DNA of 64,000 nucleotides from UBA6136 sp044237765 (GCA_044237765.1 JBIIEQ010000005.1:10467-74466); one strand, 5' to 3'; positions 42,003 to 52,142 are shown, numbered from the stretch's first letter. Made by a program: numbers and translations. Notes: generated by a model not told the origin, from the letters alone.

Positions 42003-43075
42003 CTCTGGCGGACTGGTTGTCCGGTTATTACGATGGATTTCGGGTGTTCAAGTACCTGACATTCAGGGGAATCCTCGGCATTCTCACGGCCTTGTTGATT
42101 TCATTCGTGGTCGGGCCGCCGATGATCCGGCAGTTGAGCAAGTACAAGATCGGCCAGAGCGTTCGGGACGATGGTCCACAAAGTCATTTTTCAAAGGCTG
42201 GTACGCCCACCATGGGCGGTGCGCTGATTCTGGTGGCAGTGGCGTTGAGCACTTTGCTCTGGGCGGATCTCAGTAATCGCTACATCTGGGTCACCTTGCT
42301 GGTGACGCTCGGATTCGGTGTGATCGGCTTTGTCGATGACTATAAGAAGCTTGTGCTTCGCAACAGCAAAGGGCTGGCTGCCAGACACAAATATTTGTGG
42401 CAGTCGATATTTGGCGTTGCGGCAGCCACTTTTCTCTATACCTCGGCCACAGTGCCTGCTGAGACCACCTTTATCATCCCCTTCTTCAAGCAGTTCGCAT
42501 GGAATATGGGGCTGGCTTATCCAGTGCTGACTTACTTTGTCATCGTCGGAACCAGTAATGCAGTCAATCTGACCGATGGTCTTGATGGGCTTGCCATCAT
42601 GCCGACCGTGCTCGTTTCCGGTGCCTTTGCCATCTTTGCCTATGTATCGGGCAACTCTGTTTTTGCGGAATATCTGGGGATCCCGTTTGTCCCGCTGGCG
42701 GGCGAGTTGGTCGTTTTCTGCGGTGCACTAGTCGGTGCGGGCCTGGGCTTTCTCTGGTTCAACGCCTACCCTGCCATGGTCTTCATGGGAGATGTAGGAG
42801 CGCTGGCTTTGGGTGCGGCTTTAGGCATACTTGCGGTATTGGTCAGGCAGGAAGTTGTTCTGATGCTGATGGGCGGTGTTTTTGTTGTAGAAACATTGTC
42901 CGTCATGATCCAGGTGCTCTCGTTCAAGCTGACGGGTCGCCGTGTTTTTCGCATGGCACCCATTCACCATCACTTTGAACTCAAGGGTTGGCCAGAGCCA
43001 CGTGTGATAGTCCGGTTCTGGATTATCTCCGTGATCCTGGTGTTGTGCGGCTTGGCTACGCTGAAACTGAGATAG
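41993..43075 (+). CDS. mraY: Phospho-MurNAc-pentapeptide translocase MraY
   Basis: The 360-residue polytopic enzyme (about ten membrane segments) makes lipid I. Motifs seen are KAGTPTMGGALILV, VDDYKKL (Asp pair), the loop TSNAVNLTDGLDGLAI and FRMAPIHHHFELKGWPE. It starts at 41993 after GGGGGCTTC, overlapping the small ORF's end. The length and all catalytic Asp residues fit the family. Confidence 0.97.
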   Translation: MLLTLADWLSGYYDGFRVFKYLTFRGILGILTALLISFVVGPPMIRQLSKYKIGQSVRDDGPQSHFSKAGTPTMGGALILVAVALSTLLWADLSNRYIWVTLLVTLGFGVIGFVDDYKKLVLRNSKGLAARHKYLWQSIFGVAAATFLYTSATVPAETTFIIPFFKQFAWNMGLAYPVLTYFVIVGTSNAVNLTDGLDGLAIMPTVLVSGAFAIFAYVSGNSVFAEYLGIPFVPLAGELVVFCGALVGAGLGFLWFNAYPAMVFMGDVGALALGAALGILAVLVRQEVVLMLMGGVFVVETLSVMIQVLSFKLTGRRVFRMAPIHHHFELKGWPEPRVIVRFWIISVILVLCGLATLKLR

Positions 43076-43079
43076 AACG

Positions 43080-44459
43080 ATGCTGGCCTCCACCTCAGTC
43101 GCTCCCGATTTGAGTGCTCTCAAAGGGTTGTCCCTCGACGAAAAATCCGCCGCATTGATCGTCGGTCTTGGCAAGACCGGGTACTCCATTGCCCGGTTTA
43201 TGGCTGCGCAGGGGATTCGGTTTGCTGTCACCGATACGCGGGAGGTGCCTCCATTCATCAACGAATTGAGGGAGGAATTTCCGGATGCCGCGGTCTTTCT
43301 CGGAGGGTTTCAGAGGTCGTCCTTCGAAGCAGCGACGCATCTCATCGTCAGTCCTGGAGTCTCATTGAATGAACCGCTGATACAGTTGGCGGCGCGGCGA
43401 GGTATACCGGTCATTGGGGATCTGGATTTATTCGCCAGTATGGTCAGAGCACCGGTGCTGGCCATTACCGGCTCCAATGGCAAGAGCACGGTGACCACAT
43501 TGGTCGGTTTGATGGCCGAGGCTGACGGCCGAAAAACCCGCGTTGGCGGCAATCTTGGTACACCAATGCTGGATCTGCTCGATGATGAAGTCGAGTTGTA
43601 TGTGCTCGAGCTATCAAGCTTTCAGTTGGAGAGCTCCCACGTTCTTGCCCCGATAGCCGCCACAGTTCTTAACATCACTCCCGATCACATGGATCGTTAT
43701 GCAGATTTGCAGGCCTATGCCGAAGCCAAGCGCCGCATCTTCAATGGATCCGGGTTGATGGTATTGAATCGAGATGACCCCATGGTGGCTGACATGTCTC
43801 TTACGGGCCGCAAGACGGTCTGGTTCGGTCTTGAAGGAAAGGACAACGACTATGCGGTTAGGGTCCTGGACGGTGAGGAATGGCTGGTTTGTCACAATGA
43901 ACCAGTGATGCCTCGGCGAGATGTCCGCTTGCATGGGCGACATAATCTGGCGAATGCCCTCTCCGCACTGGCTCTTGGGGATGCGGCAGGCTTGTCCCAT
44001 CCAGCCATGGTGGACACCCTGAAGTCCTTTGCTGGGCTGGATCATCGGGCGCAATGGGTGGGCGATCATGGCGGTGTGACCTGGATTAACGATTCAAAAG
44101 CGACCAATGTGGGCGCCTGCATGGCTGCACTTGCAGGTATGGAGCAACCTGTCGTGCTGATTGCCGGAGGAGACGGAAAAGGGGCTGACTTTAGCGTTTT
44201 GCGGCCAGTGGTGAAAGAAAAGGTCAAAGCGCTGGTTTTGATGGGGCGAGATGCACCACTGATGCAATCCGCTCTCGAGGATTTGGTGACTACCGTTTGC
44301 GCGGCGAATATGGCTGAGGCGGTCAACGCTGCCAGTGCATTGGCGACTCAGGGTGACGCCGTTCTCCTGGCACCGGCCTGCGCAAGTCTGGATCAGTACA
44401 AGGACTACCAGGAGAGGGGGCGGGTGTTTGGTGAGGAAGTCAGGAGGCTGGCCCGATGA
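43080..44459 (+). CDS. murD: UDP-MurNAc-alanine-glutamate ligase MurD
   Basis: The 459-residue Mur ligase adds D-glutamate to UDP-MurNAc-L-Ala. N-terminal Rossmann VGLGKTGYSIARFM, ATP loop ITGSNGKSTVTTLVGLM, central NITPDHMDRY and the C-terminal NDSKATNVGACMAAL and LLAPACASLDQYKDYQERG are typical. Four bases separate it from mraY, and it overlaps ftsW by four (ATGA). Confidence 0.97.
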   Translation: MLASTSVAPDLSALKGLSLDEKSAALIVGLGKTGYSIARFMAAQGIRFAVTDTREVPPFINELREEFPDAAVFLGGFQRSSFEAATHLIVSPGVSLNEPLIQLAARRGIPVIGDLDLFASMVRAPVLAITGSNGKSTVTTLVGLMAEADGRKTRVGGNLGTPMLDLLDDEVELYVLELSSFQLESSHVLAPIAATVLNITPDHMDRYADLQAYAEAKRRIFNGSGLMVLNRDDPMVADMSLTGRKTVWFGLEGKDNDYAVRVLDGEEWLVCHNEPVMPRRDVRLHGRHNLANALSALALGDAAGLSHPAMVDTLKSFAGLDHRAQWVGDHGGVTWINDSKATNVGACMAALAGMEQPVVLIAGGDGKGADFSVLRPVVKEKVKALVLMGRDAPLMQSALEDLVTTVCAANMAEAVNAASALATQGDAVLLAPACASLDQYKDYQERGRVFGEEVRRLAR

Positions 44460-45655
44460 GTGCTGTGATGTCGCCGAGCAGCCGCGGACTGGTGCTGCAA
44501 TGGCGAGGAAATCGTTTCTACATCGATACCCTTCTCCTGCTGACATCGCTGGCCCTGCTGCTTTTCGGGTATGTCATGGTTGCCTCTGCCTCTCTCCATC
44601 TCGGTGACAAGATGGCGGACGACAGTTTCTATTTTCCCAGGCATCAATTGATGCACATTGCATTGGGTTTGATGGTGGGCTGTTTCACGGCTTCTGTGAA
44701 ACTGGAGACTTGGAGAAACATTTCACTGCAACTTTTTTTCGTCGGCCTGCTGTTGTTGGTGTTGGTGCTGATTCCTGGAATTGGCAAGGTGGTCAACGGC
44801 AGTTCCCGATGGATCAATCTGTTGGGACTGCGCATCCAGGTATCCGAAATCTTCAAGCTGATCGCCGTCATCTATGTAGCCAGTTTCATTGATCGCCACA
44901 TCAACGTTGTTAGAAACTCCTATCAGGGGATGCTGAGACCATTCCTGTTGCTGGGCGTTGCCGCATTACTGTTGCTGAAAGAGCCTGACTTCGGTGCGAC
45001 TGCCGTCATCATGTCAGTGGCGCTCGGGATGTTGTTTCTGGCAGGCGCTAGTTTGTGGCAGTTTGCTACCTTGATTGCCGTGTTTATCGGGGCCGGTGCC
45101 ATCCTGATCATGACCGCGCAATATCGACTTAGGCGCGTGCTCAGCTTCCTCGACCCTTGGGATGATCCGCTCAATAGTGATTTCCAGTTGACCCAGGCGC
45201 TCATTGCATTCGGGCGCGGAGAGTGGACCGGCGTGGGACTGGGCTCGAGTATCCAGAAAATGTTCTACCTACCTGAGGCACACACGGACTTTCTATTTTC
45301 AGTGATTGGCGAAGAGCTTGGGTTCATGGGGACTACTTCAGTGATCCTGCTATTCATGGTTCTTGTATGGCGTGCTTTTGTGATTGGACAGCTGGCAGAG
45401 CAATCCGGCACACGTTTCTCGGCGTTTCTTGCTTATGGCATCGGCATCTGGTTCGGACTTCAGGCATTCATCAATATGGGAGTGAACATGGGGTTGTTGC
45501 CCACGAAAGGCCTCACGCTGCCCCTTATGAGCTATGGCGGCGGTAGCATCATGGTGATGTGCGCCGCGCTCGCGATCATTTTTCGAGTGCGCAGTGAGTC
45601 CATTGCCGCAGTGACAGCAAAACCCAGAGTGAAGGCAACATGGGCAAGCGTGTAA
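44456..45655 (+). CDS. ftsW: Septal peptidoglycan polymerase FtsW
   Basis: A SEDS-family glycosyltransferase of 399 residues with about ten membrane helices. Recognisable are KVVNGSSRWINLLGLRIQVSEIFKL, the LLKEPDFGATAV stretch with the catalytic Asp (RodA-type loop), LTQALIAFGRGEWTGVGLGSSIQK, DFLFSVIGEELGF and LPLMSYGGGSIMVM. It polymerises glycan at the septum with FtsI. The start overlaps murD by four bases, and its end overlaps murG by 16. Confidence 0.96.
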   Translation: MSAVMSPSSRGLVLQWRGNRFYIDTLLLLTSLALLLFGYVMVASASLHLGDKMADDSFYFPRHQLMHIALGLMVGCFTASVKLETWRNISLQLFFVGLLLLVLVLIPGIGKVVNGSSRWINLLGLRIQVSEIFKLIAVIYVASFIDRHINVVRNSYQGMLRPFLLLGVAALLLLKEPDFGATAVIMSVALGMLFLAGASLWQFATLIAVFIGAGAILIMTAQYRLRRVLSFLDPWDDPLNSDFQLTQALIAFGRGEWTGVGLGSSIQKMFYLPEAHTDFLFSVIGEELGFMGTTSVILLFMVLVWRAFVIGQLAEQSGTRFSAFLAYGIGIWFGLQAFINMGVNMGLLPTKGLTLPLMSYGGGSIMVMCAALAIIFRVRSESIAAVTAKPRVKATWASV

Positions 45656-46734
45656 TGATTCTGGCGGGTGGGACCGGCGGGCACGTTTATCCTGCCCTGG
45701 CTGTGGCGCTTGAATTGATCGATGCTGGGCATGAGGTCGTTTGGATGGGGACCCACAAGGGGCTGGAGGCGCGGGTTATTCCGGCGGCTGGCATTCCCTT
45801 GGAGTGGCTGTCCGTCGCGGGTCTGAGGGGTAAAGGGTGGCGAGATACCTTTAAAGCCCCCCTCATGCTTCTGAGGGCGCTTAGTCAATCCAAGGCGATA
45901 CTTGGTCGTGTCAAGCCTGATGTGGTGCTGGGCATGGGGGGGTTTGTATCGGGGCCAGGTGGGTTGATGTCTACCATGATGGGGATCCCATTGATTCTGC
46001 ATGAGCAAAATCGTGTGCCCGGCACAACCAACCGATTGCTGGCCAAGCGCGCTTCGGCGGTTCTTGAGGCATTTCCCGAAAGTTTTCCAAGCAAGGTAAA
46101 AGCAATCGCTACGGGAAATCCGCTCCGTCGTGAAATCGCATCATTGCCCGTCAGGCAGATAAGCTGGGCACCAGGACATCCACTCAATGTTCTGGTGGTG
46201 GGTGGCAGTCTGGGCGCCAAGGCGCTAAATCAGGCCGTTCCAGAAGCCTTGGCAAGATTGGGTCATCCTCTGAATATTCGTCACCAAACCGGCCAAGCCA
46301 TGCGTGCCGAGACAATTGAGCGATATGGCGCAGCGCGTCTTGCGGCCAATGTCTGCGCCTTCGTGGAAGATATGGCCGAGGCTTATGGATGGGCCGATCT
46401 CGTCATCTGCCGATCCGGGGCGATGACGGTCAGCGAATTGGCCGCTGCCGGCCTGGCTGCGATCTTGGTGCCTTATCCCCACGCCATCGATGATCATCAA
46501 ACTAAGAATGCCCGTTATCTCGCCGATGTGGGTGCCGCCCAACTCATCCCGCAAGCTGAGCTGACCCCTGAGAGTTTGGCTGCCGTACTAACAAATTTGC
46601 TCGAGACCCCGGGAAAAATTGACGTGATGTCGCAAAAGGCCAGAGCCATGGCCAAACCTGAGGCAACACAGATCGTGGCGGGTATTTGCCTTGATAAAGC
46701 GCTGGATACTGCTGAGGTCGGAAGGAAAACATGA
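45640..46734 (+). CDS. murG: UDP-GlcNAc transferase MurG
   Basis: The 364-residue GT28 enzyme makes lipid II at the inner membrane. N-terminal G-loop ILAGGTGGHVYPALAVA, HEQNRVPGTTNRLLAKRA and, in the C-terminal domain, VVGGSLGAKALNQAVP and ICRSGAMTVSELAAAGLAAILVPYPHAIDDHQTKNA. It begins within ftsW and overlaps murC by four bases. Confidence 0.97.
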   Translation: MGKRVMILAGGTGGHVYPALAVALELIDAGHEVVWMGTHKGLEARVIPAAGIPLEWLSVAGLRGKGWRDTFKAPLMLLRALSQSKAILGRVKPDVVLGMGGFVSGPGGLMSTMMGIPLILHEQNRVPGTTNRLLAKRASAVLEAFPESFPSKVKAIATGNPLRREIASLPVRQISWAPGHPLNVLVVGGSLGAKALNQAVPEALARLGHPLNIRHQTGQAMRAETIERYGAARLAANVCAFVEDMAEAYGWADLVICRSGAMTVSELAAAGLAAILVPYPHAIDDHQTKNARYLADVGAAQLIPQAELTPESLAAVLTNLLETPGKIDVMSQKARAMAKPEATQIVAGICLDKALDTAEVGRKT

Positions 46735-48173
46735 AGCTCTCGGATGAAATGTATGGGCAGCATGGCATGAGTAAAATTCGCCGCATCCACCTCATCGGTA
46801 TCGGGGGGACGGGGATGAGCGGCATTGCCGAGGTATTGCTAAATCTCGGATATGAGGTGTCGGGTTCCGATCAGGGAGACAACGCGGCCACGCGGCGGCT
46901 GGCCAGTCTGGGCGCAACTATCTACCGCGGACATGAAGCCGCCCATGTCGAGGGCGCCGAGGTGGTGGTTGTCTCGACGGCCATTGACCGGTCAAACAGT
47001 GAATATGATGCGGCTTTAACCCACAAGATACCGGTGATCTCTCGTGCGGAAATGCTGGCTGAATTGATGCGGTTTCGTTTTGGTATTGCCGTCGCGGGAA
47101 CACATGGCAAGACCACCACGACCAGCCTGGCCGCGAGCGTTCTTGCAGAGGCAGGGTTGGATCCTACCTTTGTGATCGGTGGCCGTTTGAACAGTGCCGG
47201 TACCAATGCTCAGCTTGGCAAGGGGTCATTTCTCGTGGCGGAAGCAGATGAGAGTGATGCCTCATTCCTGCATCTCCAGCCGATGATTGCGGTGGTCACG
47301 AATATCGATCGGGACCACATGGAAACCTATGAAGGTGATTTCAATCGTCTCAAGCAGACATTCATCGAGTTTTTGCATCACGTGCCGTTCTACGGCATGG
47401 CGGTACTCTGTCTGGAAGACGAAGGCATACGAGAGATTTTGCCGGAAATCAGCAAGCCGGTAAGAACCTATGGATTCATGCCCGAGGCCGATATCCGTGC
47501 TGTTGATGTGCGTCAGGACGGGATGCGGAGCATTTTCAGGGTATCCCGCAGAGGTCAGGCAAGCGACTTTGAGGTCACCTTGAATCTTCCGGGCCGGCAC
47601 AACATTCTGAATGCCTTGTCGGTGATCGCCATAGCGGATGAGCTGGAGATCGACCCGGCCACCATTCAACGGGCCATGAGTCAGTTCAAGGGTATCGGGC
47701 GACGTTTCCAGGTCAATGGCGAGATGCTTCTGGGTGATAAGTCCATCACCTTTGTTGATGATTATGGACATCATCCCCGCGAAATCGAAGCCACTCTGGA
47801 TTCCGCGAGACAGGCCTATGCAGGCAGGCGTTTGGTGATGGTATTCCAACCCCATCGTTACAGCCGGACGCGCGATCTGTTCGAGGATTTTGTCGAAGTG
47901 CTTTCGAAAACCGACGTGCTGATCCTTGCTGAGGTCTATCCAGCCGGTGAAAAGCCCATCAATGGTGCTGACGGGCGTTCGCTGTCGCGTGCCATTCGTG
48001 TCCGCGGTCAGATCGAGCCGGTATTCGTGGCTGAGTTGAGTGATCTGCCGAGTTTGCTGCCCGGCATTCTTGAGCCTGGTGATGTGGTTTTGACGCTCGG
48101 GGCGGGCAGCATTGGTCAGTGGGCGGCGGAATTGCCGGAACGGATGGCTGGTCTGCTTACAGCCAAGAATTAA
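46731..48173 (+). CDS. murC: UDP-MurNAc-alanine ligase MurC
   Basis: The 480-residue Mur ligase adds L-alanine. N-terminal IHLIGIGGTGMSGIAEVLLNLGYEVSGSD, ATP loop VAGTHGKTTTTSLAASVLAEA, EADESDASFLHLQP, IDRDHMETYEGDF and the C-terminal VFQPHRYSRTRDLFEDF. It overlaps the murG stop by four bases. The start could be the ATG ten codons later (MSKIRRIHLIG), with similar length. murB starts on its stop codon (TAATGA). Confidence 0.96.
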   Translation: MKLSDEMYGQHGMSKIRRIHLIGIGGTGMSGIAEVLLNLGYEVSGSDQGDNAATRRLASLGATIYRGHEAAHVEGAEVVVVSTAIDRSNSEYDAALTHKIPVISRAEMLAELMRFRFGIAVAGTHGKTTTTSLAASVLAEAGLDPTFVIGGRLNSAGTNAQLGKGSFLVAEADESDASFLHLQPMIAVVTNIDRDHMETYEGDFNRLKQTFIEFLHHVPFYGMAVLCLEDEGIREILPEISKPVRTYGFMPEADIRAVDVRQDGMRSIFRVSRRGQASDFEVTLNLPGRHNILNALSVIAIADELEIDPATIQRAMSQFKGIGRRFQVNGEMLLGDKSITFVDDYGHHPREIEATLDSARQAYAGRRLVMVFQPHRYSRTRDLFEDFVEVLSKTDVLILAEVYPAGEKPINGADGRSLSRAIRVRGQIEPVFVAELSDLPSLLPGILEPGDVVLTLGAGSIGQWAAELPERMAGLLTAKN

Positions 48174-49099
48174 TGAAGATGTCTGCGGCTGAAATGAAGA
48201 TGGGCGACCCGCTGATTCGAGGGGATATAAGGCTTGATGAGCCCATGTCAGAACATAATTCCTGGCGGGCGGGTGGTCGTGCGGAACGTTTTTTCATCCC
48301 TGCCGATCTGGATGATCTTCGCGTATTCCTGAAAACGCAGACGAAAGCCGGCGAGCTTCTGCTTTGGGTGGGACTGGGTAGTAATTTGCTGGTGCGGGAT
48401 GGGGGGATTCGCGGAACAGTGATTTGTACCCGTCATCGCCTGAAAGGAATGAATCTTGTTGCTCCCGGAAGAGTATCGGTTGAGGCCGGAGTGCCATGTG
48501 CCCACGTTGCCAAGTTTTGCGCCGAGCAAGGGTTGGTCGGGGCCGAGTTTCTGGCGGGTATTCCTGGCACCATGGGGGGTGCGTTGGCCATGAACGCTGG
48601 CGCGTTTGGTGGCGAAACATGGGATCTGGTAGACCGGGTGACGACCGTGGATCGCCGGGGAGGACTGCAGGAAAGGGATCTCGGTGATTATCAAGTGGGT
48701 TACCGAAGCGTTAGAGGCCCCGCAAACGAATGGTTTGTCGGGTGCGAGCTGGCCCTTCAGGAGGGTGACGTCGCGGTCAGTCGCACAAAAATCAAAGGTT
48801 TGCTGGCTCGTCGCAATGAAACACAGCCGACGAATATACCCAGTTGCGGCTCTGTGTTTCGTAATCCCGATGGAGACTTTTCTGCTCGACTTATAGAGGC
48901 ATCCGGTCTTAAGGGACACACGATCGGTGGCGCTCAGGTTTCCGAGAAGCACGCCAACTTTATCGTCAATACGGGTAATGCCAGCGCTGCCGATATCGAA
49001 CGTTTGTTGCGGTTTGTGCAGGCCGAGGTTCTGCGGCTGCAGGGGGTTGACTTGGTGCCGGAAGTGAAAATTGTGGGTTGCCAGCCAGAGGAGGCATGA
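48173..49099 (+). CDS. murB: UDP-N-acetylenolpyruvoylglucosamine reductase MurB
   Basis: At 308 residues this FAD enzyme reduces UDP-GlcNAc-enolpyruvate to UDP-MurNAc. FAD-binding stretches LDEPMSEHNSWRAGGRAERFFIP, LLWVGLGSNLLVRDGGIRGTVI and the PGTMGGALAMNAGAFGGETWD motif (with catalytic elements), plus IPSCGSVFRNPDGD and the late AGVKVSEKHANFIVN-type stretch GGAQVSEKHANFIVN. It is type I-length and lies where gammaproteobacterial dcw clusters often carry murB. Two further ATGs in the first ten codons leave the exact start open. Confidence 0.95.
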   Translation: MKMSAAEMKMGDPLIRGDIRLDEPMSEHNSWRAGGRAERFFIPADLDDLRVFLKTQTKAGELLLWVGLGSNLLVRDGGIRGTVICTRHRLKGMNLVAPGRVSVEAGVPCAHVAKFCAEQGLVGAEFLAGIPGTMGGALAMNAGAFGGETWDLVDRVTTVDRRGGLQERDLGDYQVGYRSVRGPANEWFVGCELALQEGDVAVSRTKIKGLLARRNETQPTNIPSCGSVFRNPDGDFSARLIEASGLKGHTIGGAQVSEKHANFIVNTGNASAADIERLLRFVQAEVLRLQGVDLVPEVKIVGCQPEEA

Positions 49100-50040
49100 T
49101 GAGTCGGCAAGTGAAGGATCCCGGTGAGTTTGGTCGTGTTGCGGTGCTCATGGGCGGTGCTGCGGCTGAACGCGAAGTGTCTCTAAAGAGTGGGCGGGCG
49201 GTTCTGGAGGCGTTGTTGAGTAAAGGTGTCAGTGCTGTTGGACTGGATGTCGGCCGGCAAATGACGCATCCCTTGACCGAGGATGGAAAAGGGTTCGATC
49301 GTGTTTTCAATATCATTCATGGCCGGGGCGGTGAGGATGGTGTCCTGCAGGGAGCGCTTGAGACTCTGGGCATCCCATATACCGGCAGTGGTGTGCTCGC
49401 TTCGGCGCTAAGCATGGATAAATTGCGCACCAAGTTGTGCTGGATGGGCGCTGGTTTGCCCACTCCGCGCTGGATGCGAATCAGGTCGGAGGAGGATTTG
49501 GCGGTCTGTGAGGAAAAACTGGGTTTCCCCGTGATCATAAAACCGGCTCAAGAGGGCTCCAGCATTGGGATGAGCAGGGCGGACGACCGGGAACAGCTCA
49601 AGGAGGCATGGCTGACCGCATCGTTATATAATTGCGACGTGTTCGCCGAATCTTGGGTTGTCGGCAAGGAGTACACCGCCGCAATCCTCAATGGCAAGCC
49701 TCTTCCACTGATTCGTCTTGAAACTCCCCATGCCTTTTATGATTTCGACGCCAAGTACCGCGCCGAAACCACTCAATATCATTGTCCTTGTGGCTTGTTG
49801 CCCGAGCAAGAACAGCACTTTCAGCGGCTCGCTGCGGAAGCCTGCGAGATTGTTGGCGTCTATGGATGGGCCAGAGTGGATCTGATGGTTAACCATGATG
49901 GAAAGCCCTGGTTGATCGAGGTCAACACGGTGCCGGGGATGACCGATCATAGTCTGGTTCCCATGGCGGCTAGGCAAGCGGGTATTTCATTTGATGATCT
50001 GGTGTGGCAAATCCTTGAAACCAGCCTTGATCGGGATTGA
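49099..50040 (+). CDS. ddl: D-alanine-D-alanine ligase
   Basis: The 313-residue ATP-grasp enzyme makes the D-Ala-D-Ala dipeptide. It begins GRVAVLMGGAAAEREVSLKSG, has the HGRGGEDGVLQGALETLGIPYTGSG signature, KPAQEGSSIGMSR (ATP-grasp) and the C-terminal metal site ARVDLMVNHDGKPWLIEVNTVPGMTDHSLVP. Two tandem ATGs exist; the second (49099) has the better spacing from AGAGGAGG. It overlaps the murB stop by one base. Confidence 0.96.
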   Translation: MSRQVKDPGEFGRVAVLMGGAAAEREVSLKSGRAVLEALLSKGVSAVGLDVGRQMTHPLTEDGKGFDRVFNIIHGRGGEDGVLQGALETLGIPYTGSGVLASALSMDKLRTKLCWMGAGLPTPRWMRIRSEEDLAVCEEKLGFPVIIKPAQEGSSIGMSRADDREQLKEAWLTASLYNCDVFAESWVVGKEYTAAILNGKPLPLIRLETPHAFYDFDAKYRAETTQYHCPCGLLPEQEQHFQRLAAEACEIVGVYGWARVDLMVNHDGKPWLIEVNTVPGMTDHSLVPMAARQAGISFDDLVWQILETSLDRD

Positions 50041-50048
50041 GATTTCGA

Positions 50049-50861
50049 ATGAGTCGCGCTCGACAGAAACCCCGCAAAAAAAAATCCAACTACCTGGGGG
50101 TGGTTTTGGTGGCTGGGGTCTGTCTGGTCGCTGGTTTTTTGGCGATGCAGAAGCGGGACACGCTCATTGCCTCGGTTGAGGCGATGCTTCCAATCAAGCA
50201 GGTTCGCATCGAAGGCGAGCTTGCCAATATGGATCCTCAGACACTCGAACAATGCCTTTTCCCTTTGGCAAGGGGAAACTATTTGACGGTGGATCTAAAG
50301 GCGCTTGAACAGGCCGCATCAGACGTAGGGTGGGTGGACTCCGTTAGCGTGACGCGAATCTGGCCCGACACGCTGCAGGTTAGTGTCACTGAGCAGAGAC
50401 CGGTCGCTCGCTGGGGAGACGATAGTCTTTTGGGCGAGACGGGTGAGGTGTTTGCCTTGCCCGGTCAGTCGGCTGATTTCTCATCGCTGCCCATGCTGTA
50501 TGCACCGCGGGGGCATGAGCTTGAGGTGCTGGGAATGCTGGACAAGCTCAACAAGAAACTTCAGCCTCGTGGCACAAACGTGTCTTCGCTCAGGATTAGC
50601 GATCGATTGGCCTGGACGGCCATCCTTTCGGATGGTCTGGAAATCGCCATTGGGAATCAGGATCCCTTGAAAGCCCTGGACCGTTTGTTAGGTGTATTGC
50701 CCGGCTTGGGCGAGCAGCGCTTGGCACTGCTGAAAAAAGTGGATTTGCGCTACCCGAGAGGATTTGCCGTGACCTGGAGGTCGCCGTCGGTGGAGGACGC
50801 AGTGCCACCTTCTGAGCAGGGGCCCTCCCAAAAACCCGCAAGCGGGGTCAAGAAAACTTGA
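50049..50861 (+). CDS. ftsQ: Cell division protein FtsQ
   Basis: A bitopic protein of 270 residues. A basic N-terminus (RARQKPRKKKSNY), one membrane helix (about residues 16-34, LGVVLVAGVCLVAGFLAM), then a POTRA domain (VRIEGELANMDPQTLEQCLFPLARGNYLTVDL) and the FtsQ beta domain (VSVTRIWPDTLQVSVTEQRPVARWGDDSLLGETGEVFALP). It links the early and late divisome. The ATG at 50049 is chosen; a TTG at 50037 inside ddl would add four residues. Confidence 0.93.
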   Translation: MSRARQKPRKKKSNYLGVVLVAGVCLVAGFLAMQKRDTLIASVEAMLPIKQVRIEGELANMDPQTLEQCLFPLARGNYLTVDLKALEQAASDVGWVDSVSVTRIWPDTLQVSVTEQRPVARWGDDSLLGETGEVFALPGQSADFSSLPMLYAPRGHELEVLGMLDKLNKKLQPRGTNVSSLRISDRLAWTAILSDGLEIAIGNQDPLKALDRLLGVLPGLGEQRLALLKKVDLRYPRGFAVTWRSPSVEDAVPPSEQGPSQKPASGVKKT

Positions 50862-50906
50862 GTTTTTTGAATTGCATGAAAAATACTAATAAAAGGCACT
50901 CGACCC

Positions 50907-52142
50907 ATGGCTAAAAAATCGGATCGCAATCTCATCGTGGGATTGGATATCGGCACTTCCAAGGTGGCCTGCATCGTGGGCGAGATCAACCCGGAAGGTG
51001 ATATCGAAGTGGTCGGTCTGGGTACGCATGCTTCCAAGGGGCTGAAGAAAGGCGTGGTGGTCAATCTTGAAACCACCGTGCAGTCGATTCAACGTGCGAT
51101 CGACGAGGCCGAGCTGATGGCAGGTTGTCGCATCAATTCGGTCTATGCGGGAATCGCCGGCAGCCACATCATGAGCATGAATTCCCATGGCATCGTTGCC
51201 ATCCGGGACAAGGAGGTGAGTCAGGGTGATGTGGACCGTGTGATTGATTCCGCCCGCGCTGTCGCGATACCTGCGGATCAGAAAATCCTGCACATTCTGC
51301 CGCAGGAGTATGTGATTGACCGCCAGGAAGGGATCAAGGAACCGGTCGGCATGTCCGGAATCCGTCTGGAGGCCCGCGTCCACATAGTGACCGGAGCGGT
51401 CAGTGCGGCACAGAATATCGTCAAGTGCATCCGTCGTTGTGGGCTCGAGGTGGAGGACATCATTCTTGAACAGTTGGCTTCAAGTGCCGCTGTCCTGACG
51501 GATGATGAGAAGGATCTCGGCGTCTGTCTGGTGGATATTGGCGGAGGTACCACGGATATTGCCGTTTTTACGGATGGGGCCATACGCCACACTGCGGTGA
51601 TCCCGATCGCTGGCGACCAGGTCACCAACGATATCGCCGTGGCGCTTCGTACCCCCACCCAATTCGCCGAGGAAATCAAGATCAACCATGCTTGCGCGCT
51701 GACGCAGTTGGCGAGCCTTGAGGATTTGATTGAGGTCCCGAGTTTGGGTGAGCGCCCGATCAGACAGATCTCGCGGCTGAATCTGGCTGAAATCGTCGAG
51801 CCTCGCTACGAGGAACTTCTGATGCTGGTTCAGGCCGAGTTGCGCCGCAGCGGTTTTGAGGACTTGATTGCCGCGGGCGTCGTCCTGTGCGGCGGAAGTG
51901 CAAGGGTCGAGGGTTTGGTGGAACTTGCGGAAGAGATCTTCCATGTGCCGGTTCGTATCGGTATGCCGCATGCCATCACGGGGCTTAATGAGGTGGTACG
52001 TAATCCTGCTTATGCGACCGGGGCGGGATTGCTGCTTTTTGGGAAACAGCAGCATGTGCATGGAGAGCATCATGGATCGGTGGGTCCTGGTTTTAGCGGG
52101 ATGTGGACCCGCATGAAAAGCTGGTTTACGGGCAATTTTTGA
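50907..52142 (+). CDS. ftsA: Cell division protein FtsA
   Basis: The 411-residue actin-like ATPase tethers FtsZ to the membrane. Phosphate loops LIVGLDIGTSKVACIVGEI and VCLVDIGGGTTDIAVFTDG, the later GVVLCGGSARVEGLVELA and a C-terminal amphipathic helix (MWTRMKSWFTGNF) that binds the membrane. It lies 45 bp behind ftsQ with its own start, and 27 bp before ftsZ. Confidence 0.97.
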   Translation: MAKKSDRNLIVGLDIGTSKVACIVGEINPEGDIEVVGLGTHASKGLKKGVVVNLETTVQSIQRAIDEAELMAGCRINSVYAGIAGSHIMSMNSHGIVAIRDKEVSQGDVDRVIDSARAVAIPADQKILHILPQEYVIDRQEGIKEPVGMSGIRLEARVHIVTGAVSAAQNIVKCIRRCGLEVEDIILEQLASSAAVLTDDEKDLGVCLVDIGGGTTDIAVFTDGAIRHTAVIPIAGDQVTNDIAVALRTPTQFAEEIKINHACALTQLASLEDLIEVPSLGERPIRQISRLNLAEIVEPRYEELLMLVQAELRRSGFEDLIAAGVVLCGGSARVEGLVELAEEIFHVPVRIGMPHAITGLNEVVRNPAYATGAGLLLFGKQQHVHGEHHGSVGPGFSGMWTRMKSWFTGNF